Assembly (NCBI GenBank): GCA_949152475.1
Contig: OX424565.1
Location: 10,051,953 to 10,115,952, forward strand
Direction of reading: 5' to 3'
DNA: 64,000 nt
DNA from: Terebella lapidaria
Taxonomy: Eukaryota; Annelida; Polychaeta; Terebellida; Terebellidae
Position numbers and translations under genes: made by a program. This document shows, piece after piece, positions 52,101 through 61,100 of the stretch. Within the stretch, counting starts at the first letter, position 1. The number at the start of each line of letters is the position of its first letter. The notes below the pieces were generated by a model, which was given only the letters and a program-made list of their open reading frames with translations, searched no databases and was not told where the DNA came from.

Positions 52101-55100
52101 TGACCACCATGTATTTTTCATTGGTTTGAAATGGACTTGTTTTATAAAGTTGTTTGGATTATAAATGTGACGTTTGAAGCAACATATTTATGTTTACCCA
52201 GGATTACTCACCTTGTATTTTATTATTTCTGTACTTCATTTATTGTGAGCTTGATTTATTGACCTCTTTAGGTCAGCCTGTCCATGGAACTGAACACATC
52301 ATGTCATATATCAATGAATCGACTATTTACAGACGACTGTGCTGGAGGTCCCTGTGACAATGGAGCCACGTGTGTCGACGAAGTGGATAACTTCTCTTGT
52401 ATCTGCGCTGCTGGCTTCACAGGCGATGTTTGTCAAACTGACATAGGTTTGTCATCTCAAAAAAGATTCAGAACGTTATATGAGTCAATATTCTTATGAA
52501 CATGAATTTACAGAAGATAAAATGGGAAATTCTTCCAAATTGTCATTTTTAATTCTTAACACAAACTATTCAGGCGAGAGGAATGTGTACTTTTAGTTTA
52601 CGTTACTTAAAATGGAATAGTCACCAATACATTACACTCCTCTCGGGAATAAAACTTGGCCTCACGCTTGTACATCATGTCATGTATCAATTCATTCAGT
52701 ATTTCATTGCTCTCTTACGTGTAGATGTGTCACCATTTGATGAGTATATGTCATCATTTAGTGCGGCACAAGCAAACTTGCTTATTGTCAAAATGCATCA
52801 AATGCTTCTGATTTGATAGTTCGTTTTCTGTAATTAAATTTGGTCATACTTAGTATTTTATTTGTCTAAATGGTGGCTTTGTGTTACATTTAAGGTGTTT
52901 TTTTTGCTACGTTTTTTGCACAAAACAGCTACCAGCTATGTACTCACAAAGAGTAACAATTCATTTTTTGGCTCTCATAGACACGAATGAATGTTTTCCT
53001 TTTCTAGACGACTGTGCTGGAAGCCCCTGTGACAATGGAGCCACTTGTGTGGATGAAGTGGATAACTTTTCCTGTATCTGTGCTGCAGGCTTCACTGGAG
53101 ATACCTGTCAAACTGACATAGGTTAAAATGCCAGTCCTTGATACGTGAATAAACATTTACCCAGAATTATTCACCTTATATTTCAATATTTCTGTACTTC
53201 ATTCATTGTGAGCTCAAATTGTCGATCTCTTTAGGTCGTCTTGTCTATGAAACTGTCCACATCATGTAATTTATCAATGGATCGACTCTTTACAGATGAC
53301 TGTGCTGGAGGTCCCTGTGACAATGGAGCCACGTGTGTCGATGAAGTGGATAACTTCTCTTGTGTCTGTGCTGCTGGCTTTACAGGCGACGTTTGTCAAA
53401 CTGACATAGGTTCGTCATCTCAAAAATAGGTTTTGAACGTTGTATCAGTTAATAGTTTTATGAACGTGAATTCACACAAAATAAAATGGGAAATTCTTTC
53501 AAATTGTCATTTTGAATTCCTAACACAAACTATCCAGGCGAGAGGAATGTGTATTTTTTATTCACATCACTTCAAATCGAATAGTTACCAATTAATTACA
53601 CTCCTCTCAAAAGTCAAACTTGGCCTCACGCTTGTACATCATGTCATATATCAATTAATACACTATTTCAACGCTCTCTTCACTATTTCAACTTGCTTAT
53701 TGTCAAAGTTCATCAAATGCTTCTGATTTGCTGGTTCGTTTCCTGTAATCGAATTTGGTCATACTTAGTATGTCTGACTGATGGTTTTGGGATTGTGATA
53801 TTGTACAGCTGGACCAATGTGTTACATTTAAGGTGTGTTTTGCTATTTTTTTTGCACAAAAAAGCTACCAACAATGTACCTACAGTGAGTTACAATTATT
53901 TTTTGGCTCTGATAGACTCCCACGAATGAATGTTGTCTTTTTATAGACGACTGTGCTGGAAGCCCCTGTGACAATGGAGCCACTTGTGTAGATGGAGTGG
54001 ATGATTTCTCTTGTATCTGTGCTGCTGGCTTCACTGGAGATACTTGTCAAACTGATATAGGTTATAATGCCAGTCCTTGATACATAAATGAACATTTAAT
54101 TTTTTTTAGTCAACCGTGTATCAATCAGATGATTCTTTTCACAGTGAATCATTTCATATTACGACTCATTACGATATCAATCTGGTATAAGGGTGCAACA
54201 TCAGAGTGTGATTCTTTAAGTTTTTTAGAATTCATTCTTGAGGAATTGTTAAATCAAGCGAAAATATCAAGTGCTTTTATTTATATGCATTGTTGCATTT
54301 GGGAATAATGGATGTATTTCGTCCTAAATGTTTGTCTTACAGACGACTGTGCTGGAGGTCCCTGTGACAATGGCGCCACGTGCGTGGATGAAGTGGATGA
54401 TTTCTCTTGTATCTGTGCTGCCGGTTTCACTGGAAATATCTGTCAAACTAACATAGGTACAAAATACATTCCATTTTTAAGTGTGTGATTCATAAATTTT
54501 CCATTTTATGTCTTTCTTTGGCATCATCTGAATCTTGTGGCATGAGCAAAAAAAACATTTTGGTTCATCATTTTTGATAGCTGATTTCCTGGTTTTCATA
54601 AATTGACATCCAAGTCAAAAGGCCCTGATTATCTTTGACATTGCACAATATGGTTTGTGGCTGGCCAAATGGGTAGAATTCGACCAGGTTAGCCATCAGC
54701 AGCCAATGTTTGACCATATTTGACCGGACCCATTCACCAGCAATAAAAACACAACAAATAAAATCGAATCGCTACGTCACTTTATGGGGACCCTGATAAT
54801 AATTATCATATTTTTTCTTTGCATATTGGTTACCATGGTTTGATACATATATGGTCAATAAATGTGTGGCAAGTCGTGCTCAATCTTCCCAAGCTATTCA
54901 AGTACATTCGATTTGAATATTTATGCTGTTTTGTGAATAATCGTGCGCAAATTTGTGTGCAAATCTTCTTACAGACGACTGTGCTGGAGGTCCCTGTGAC
55001 AATGGAGCCACGTGTGTAGATGAAGTAGATGATTTCTCTTGTATCTGTGCTACTGGTTTCACTGGCGATACCTGCCAGACAGATATAGGTATTTTACCGC

Positions 55101-58100
55101 TATGACAGTTTCAATACCTAGGTACATTATGGACACTGTTAGCACTTGGTATATGTCATAATTTTCACTATAATGACATGGCAATGATTACATATTTGAT
55201 GTTTCCGAAATTAGACTTAGTTCACCATTAAATTTGAATATGGAAATTCACTATCTTTGTTCTTAGACGATTGCGCTGGAGGTCACTGTGACAATGGAGC
55301 TACGTGTGTAGATGAAGTGGATGATTTCACGTGTATTTGTGCTGCTGGCTTCACTGGCAATATATGTCAGACTGATATAGGTTAGGTTTTTTGTAGGTCA
55401 CTGATATGTTGGAAAACAGATGGATTTCTGAAATGTAACTTTCTGTTGAATGCAGTTCATCTTTCACAATCAGTCATCAGGTTGATACACAGTTCGAGAT
55501 GAATATTCACAATCAGTTTTCATACTTTGTCATTGAGCGAAATGCTGTGTTTAGTTTGGTTGATATTAAATGTCTATTGTTACCCTTGTTGCATTAGTTT
55601 CTTGTCAGTGTCCGTGAAGAATTGCAGGAGGGGCACAATATGTGATATGCACTAAACTCTCAGTGTTTTTATCTTCGGGTTAAAAAATCCTAAACTAGCA
55701 GCATGACTGGACTTTTGAACATTATCATTGTTCTTCCGGTTGGTACATCAACATGTCTTATGTATAATCCAAGATGACTGTGCTGGAGGTCCCTGTGACA
55801 ATGGAGCTACGTGTGTAGATGAAGTAGATGATTTTTCTTGTATCTGTGTTGCTGGCTTCACTGGAAATATCTGCGAAACTAATATAGGTAGGTTGCCTTT
55901 ATGATGGGTTCAATACCAAGGTACATTATGGTCAATGTCAGACCCTGTTATTTTATAATTGTCAGCAAGACGATACTGTATTGGTAACATGATTGCTGCT
56001 TATGAGCATAGTTCATCAGTATTTTATTCAATCATGAATATTCATTATCCATGTTCTTAGACGACTGTGCTGGAGGTCCCTGTGACAATGGAGCCACGTG
56101 TTTAGATGAAGTAGATGATTTTTCTTGTATCTGTGCTGCTGGCTTCACTGGAAATACATGTCAGACTGACATAGGCTAGTATCAAAAATGCCCAAATCCG
56201 TCCCATTTATCTCAAACAATAATTTTGTAAATTATGCATTCAAAGATTGACCATTTAAAATAAATAACTTTCTCATTGCCAATTCGTAGTTCAGCCTCAT
56301 GCGGTAATTGTGTCATCCGTGTATCCCTTGTGCAATATATATTGTGATGTCATTTCAGACGACTGTTCTGGGGATCCATGTCTAAATGGTGGTACTTGTG
56401 TGGATGACGTCAACGATTTCTCCTGTGTCTGTGTCATGGGATTTATTGGTGATGTTTGTGAAACCAATGTCAGTAAGTATATTTTCTCTATTGTGATGTC
56501 TCCACTGAACCTTTTGCACGTCGTATAAAACTGAAGCGCTGTGTGTTTGGCACAATCGTCTCTATATGTCAGGAGAGCTACAAAAAACATGAATTAATGA
56601 AATGTCACGATCACCCTCTCTCTTTCACACCACTGTAAATTCCAATTGTTTATTATCCCCAAAATCAAGAACTATTTAGTCCGCTAGTAATATTCTTCAC
56701 AATTCACTAATGTTACGAACTTCAGGTCTCAACGTCTATTCACATGGAAGTCCAAAAGACATTCTACACCGGGGAACAGTGTGTGTGTTTGCAAGTGTCT
56801 GCTATGTTTCCTGCCTTCGAGCACGAGTTCGTGTCTGATTAGTGGATGAATGTATCATTCCCGTGGACTGTTCACTTGATGTCTGTGTGTCCGTGTTCAT
56901 GTGACATTCGCTGTCTGTTGTGTGTGTCTGGAATATGAACATATATTTGGCGCGGGTGTCCTTGATGTTGGTGTAAGTGCGTGGGCGTGTGTATACATAC
57001 ACAGTAGATGTAGGTGAGAGTACATGTTGGGGAGGGTAATGGACCGTTACTGTCACCCCTTCGTCAAACTACGCCCTCGAAGTTTACCCTGCCCATAAAA
57101 TACCAGTCCAAATTCTAAACATTATAAGCTAAACTCCTGAAGAGGGTACCCAACACACACGCTGCGCGAAACAATGTGAAATGAAATTACAACAAAATAC
57201 CTTACAGTCAGAACAACCGTCGTCAGTCAGTCCCCAACAGTCAAGCCATGATGAAACATGGCATGACACACATATATATATAAACAACAAGACATGACTG
57301 AACACATCACATGTACATATATGGAATGCACTTATTACTGTTCCCCTACGCTCTTAAAAGAACGGAAAATTGTTTATGCATGACAGAATTACAGTTCATC
57401 CACGACTGTCTGTAACTGAACAGAGTTAGCACGACATACTATCTTTTATTTCCGCACAACATATTCACAGATTCACCCAATATGGATGCAGTGACTTGGC
57501 AATTACGTGGATCACGGATGAGAATTCCAGGTCCACAAGCTGGCGCTCCTTCTGAAGGCTGTTCTATTGACCAGGCAGTGGAAGGCAGGGCGCTGGTGTG
57601 GAATGACCCATCATCATCAGCTTGTCGTGGGGCACAAATTTGGTGGGGCACCAATCAGACCAGTCATAACTTGGAATGGAGCCGGTATAGATGGAGAAGC
57701 CGACACTTCACGCAGCCCTGCCGCTTCCTGTGTCGTCCCTAATATCCCGTGGTGGGGGTGGGAGATCCAACTCTGTTGGAATGGATGAGCCCCAATGCGC
57801 GGATAGCACGAGAGACAGTTCCTGGGTTAGTTCGGCACAAAATGAGAGTGGAGGAAATTCCTCTGGTGGAGGCACGAAACCCTCGAGCACCCAATGGTCT
57901 GTTATATTAGGCATGGAAGGTCATTACCTTTCGGGATGACGTCCGAAGGTCGCTCCCAGGCAGGGGTAGAGTCTTTGGCGCAAGATAGAGCCGGGCTCGG
58001 TGAAGCATGGCTGGTTGCAGAGGCACGTATTGTAGAAGTGCAGTAGACGACTGGCCTTTCAAAGCAGATTGTGCACGTCAGAGTTTAGCAGTCTGATTTC

Positions 58101-61100
58101 ACTAGCCATCTGTAGGCTCCACTTACTAGTATCGTCCAATGCATTTCCACCCTTGAAAAACTTGACTCGGTTGAGAACGAGCCGCACGGCAGGGTTGGTG
58201 TTCAATGGGTATTGCTGAAATAACTGTGGCACTTGTGATAAGTTGTGTGATTGCGATAATTTGTGAGGTTAGCAATTGCGAGAATCTCTGCTGCATCAAT
58301 GGAGTCCAGGTATCCTCGCTTTTAGATGGGGAAGCCTGTCACATGCACGTGTGTGGCCTCCGACATGTGTCGAACCATTTCCACTTGAGTGAGGGTCACG
58401 TATCTGTGGGGCTCGATGTGGGCGCATGACATGCTTGGCAAGATGGCACGTCACTCACACGTACATTGCTCCGTCCCATGGAGGCTCAACAGCTAGCTGC
58501 CTGTGGCTCTTTATCCGCGTACATAGTATTAGAGATAACATCATTATCTATTATCCATTGCACAGTTCATCATCGTTGACATCAATCCAGTATCTCAACC
58601 GATAATATATGTACTGAGCTGAACGTTTCTTAGTCTTAGTCTTGAGGGTTTCGGCAAATCATCGCTCTTTGCTGATGATGGTGATGATGGGGAGGGGGAT
58701 GATGATGAGGGGGATGATATCGTTTCTTGTATAGCACATATCCCTGGGAGACACCTGAATCTATGCGCTTCCCACAAAGTGTTGTTTAAAGAAATGAGTC
58801 AAGCTTCTTTTGAAAGACTTGAGGTTTGGACTGTTCCTTATGGCAGTAGGGAGAGTTTTCCAGTAACGTGGGGCAACATTGCTGAGGCTTGGTTGCCTAC
58901 CTTCCGTCTGGATCCAGTGTGAACGAGGCTGGTGTCATCCGGTGCTGATTGAAGTGCCCTAGCCGGTGTGTACACTGGGAGAACCTAGGTAAGATGGTGC
59001 AAGCTGTTGGAAACACTTGTTACGTAGATCATGATACGAAATTGTGTCCGGAGGTAGCATGGGAGCCAGTGGAGATCAGCTAACACTGGGGTGATGTGAT
59101 CTCTGTGTGGTGAGCGTGCGATAATACGTGCTGCCTTATTCTGGACGATCTGCAAGCGAGGTGAGCTTGAGTAATGTCTCATAACAAGATGCTGCAATAG
59201 TCCAAGCGCGAGATAACAGAGCTTTGGATGGCAGTTTTGCAGGTATCATTTGTAAGGTACTTGGGACCTTTCCAATATTGCTGAGATGATGATTGCAAGA
59301 TCTAATGACAGCATTTACTCGATTGGACACGGAGAGATGCTGATCAAATTGTAAGCTTAAGTTCCGAACATATGAGGTTGGGTGGATGGCAATTGAGTAT
59401 ATACTGATTGATTGAGCACCAAAAACACGGAGTTGGTGGGTGGACATGAAACTCAGGAGTTTGTTATTTCCTGGTTAAGTTGCAGGTCGTTACTACTCAT
59501 CCAAGCTTTGATGTCATCAATGCATCGCTGGATGTTGTTCACAGCTGATTCGAGATCAAAAAGCAGGTCAAGATGCACAACAGAGTATTGGGAGGGTTTG
59601 CTTCCAAGGCGATTTTGTAGTCAACCTCAGTCACATGTTCGAGGATTTTCCGGGGCCCTGTCCAGGATCACTCGGTTTTATCACTCAGTGTGAGCGGCAG
59701 GGAATGTTGACAAACCAGTTCTTCTGGTTGGAATTGAGGCTGCGACACAGCGTAGGTGTCATATTCCATATTCTGGCGCACAGCAGCATGTTCCGGGTAA
59801 TCATGAGCGAACTCGTGTGCTGCTCTGATGGCACGACGCAGGTATTCCATGTATTCCCGTCCACATCTGGGAGTGGCTCCAGGTCGTATGACAGAAACAC
59901 AGAATCGACTGGCATATTGCATTAGCGTCTGTAGACCATCAGATGACGAGTGTTTTGATGTCCGGTACACCATCACCACATATGGAAGATGTAAATCCAA
60001 ATCAATATCGTGGTCGCTAGCAACCACGTTTGATGTAGCTGATTGTCAATATCTAACTGAGCGATCTCGGCGGTGGCATTTTGTGTTGACCTTTTGGGAG
60101 ACTGCACTTCCAATGGCGAATTCGCTGGCATCTGTGTCGGGGATGACATAATTATCCTCATTCTGCGATTGGTGCACAAACTTGAGCACTCAGATGATGG
60201 CGTCTTGCAGTCTCTCGAAGGTTCGGCGTTGCGGTGTTCCCCAGGTGAATTGGCAGTTGCCTCTGGTCAGTGCGACTAGCGTTTGGCCATCTCAGCATAG
60301 TCCTTGATGATCCTTCTATGGTAATTGGCAAAACCAATGAAGGCACTAACGTCAGTTATTTCACAACCACTAGTCTTCTTGATGGCTTTCACCTTGTTGG
60401 GGTCAACTCGTATTCCTTGCCCACTGAAGATGAATCCAAGTAGAGGATTTCACGCTGAAACAGATCACACTTTTTGTACAATCCGGCAGATCGTAACCTA
60501 TCCTGAACCGCTTCTAGGTTAGAAAGTGCCTGGTCAAATGTTCGCCTGTATGATATTACTTTATCCAGATAGCACATGCAGCGTTTCCACAGATATTTAC
60601 GGACGATGATCTCCATGAGTCGCTTGAAGGTTGCTCAGCCCGACTTTGGTTTATATCAGTTGACCTCTCAGCCGTTCTGCTGTTCACTTGAAATTTGTGT
60701 GTTGCCTGATAATTTTCTGGGATATGTATATGTATTTGGTGTGTGTTCCCTTGGTGTTGGTGTAAGTGCGTTGGCGTGTGTTTACATGCACGGTGAATGT
60801 AAGTGAGAGTAAAAGTGGGGGAGGGTTACGGGCCTTTATTGTCTTAAAATATACTACATTGAATGATTGAATGTTTCCAAGAGGTTGTACCTCAGTTTGC
60901 CAAAACTAAACATCCTCATCAACCGGCAGATGACTGTGCTGGAGGTCCTTGTCAGAATGGAGCGACCTGTGTAGATGAAGTTGATGGATTCAGCTGTATC
61001 TGTGCTGTTGGCTTCACTGGACCTGCATGTCAAATCAACATAGGTGATATTATCAAAATATTATGACAAAAAATGCTTGCATGCACACATTTCTCACAGT

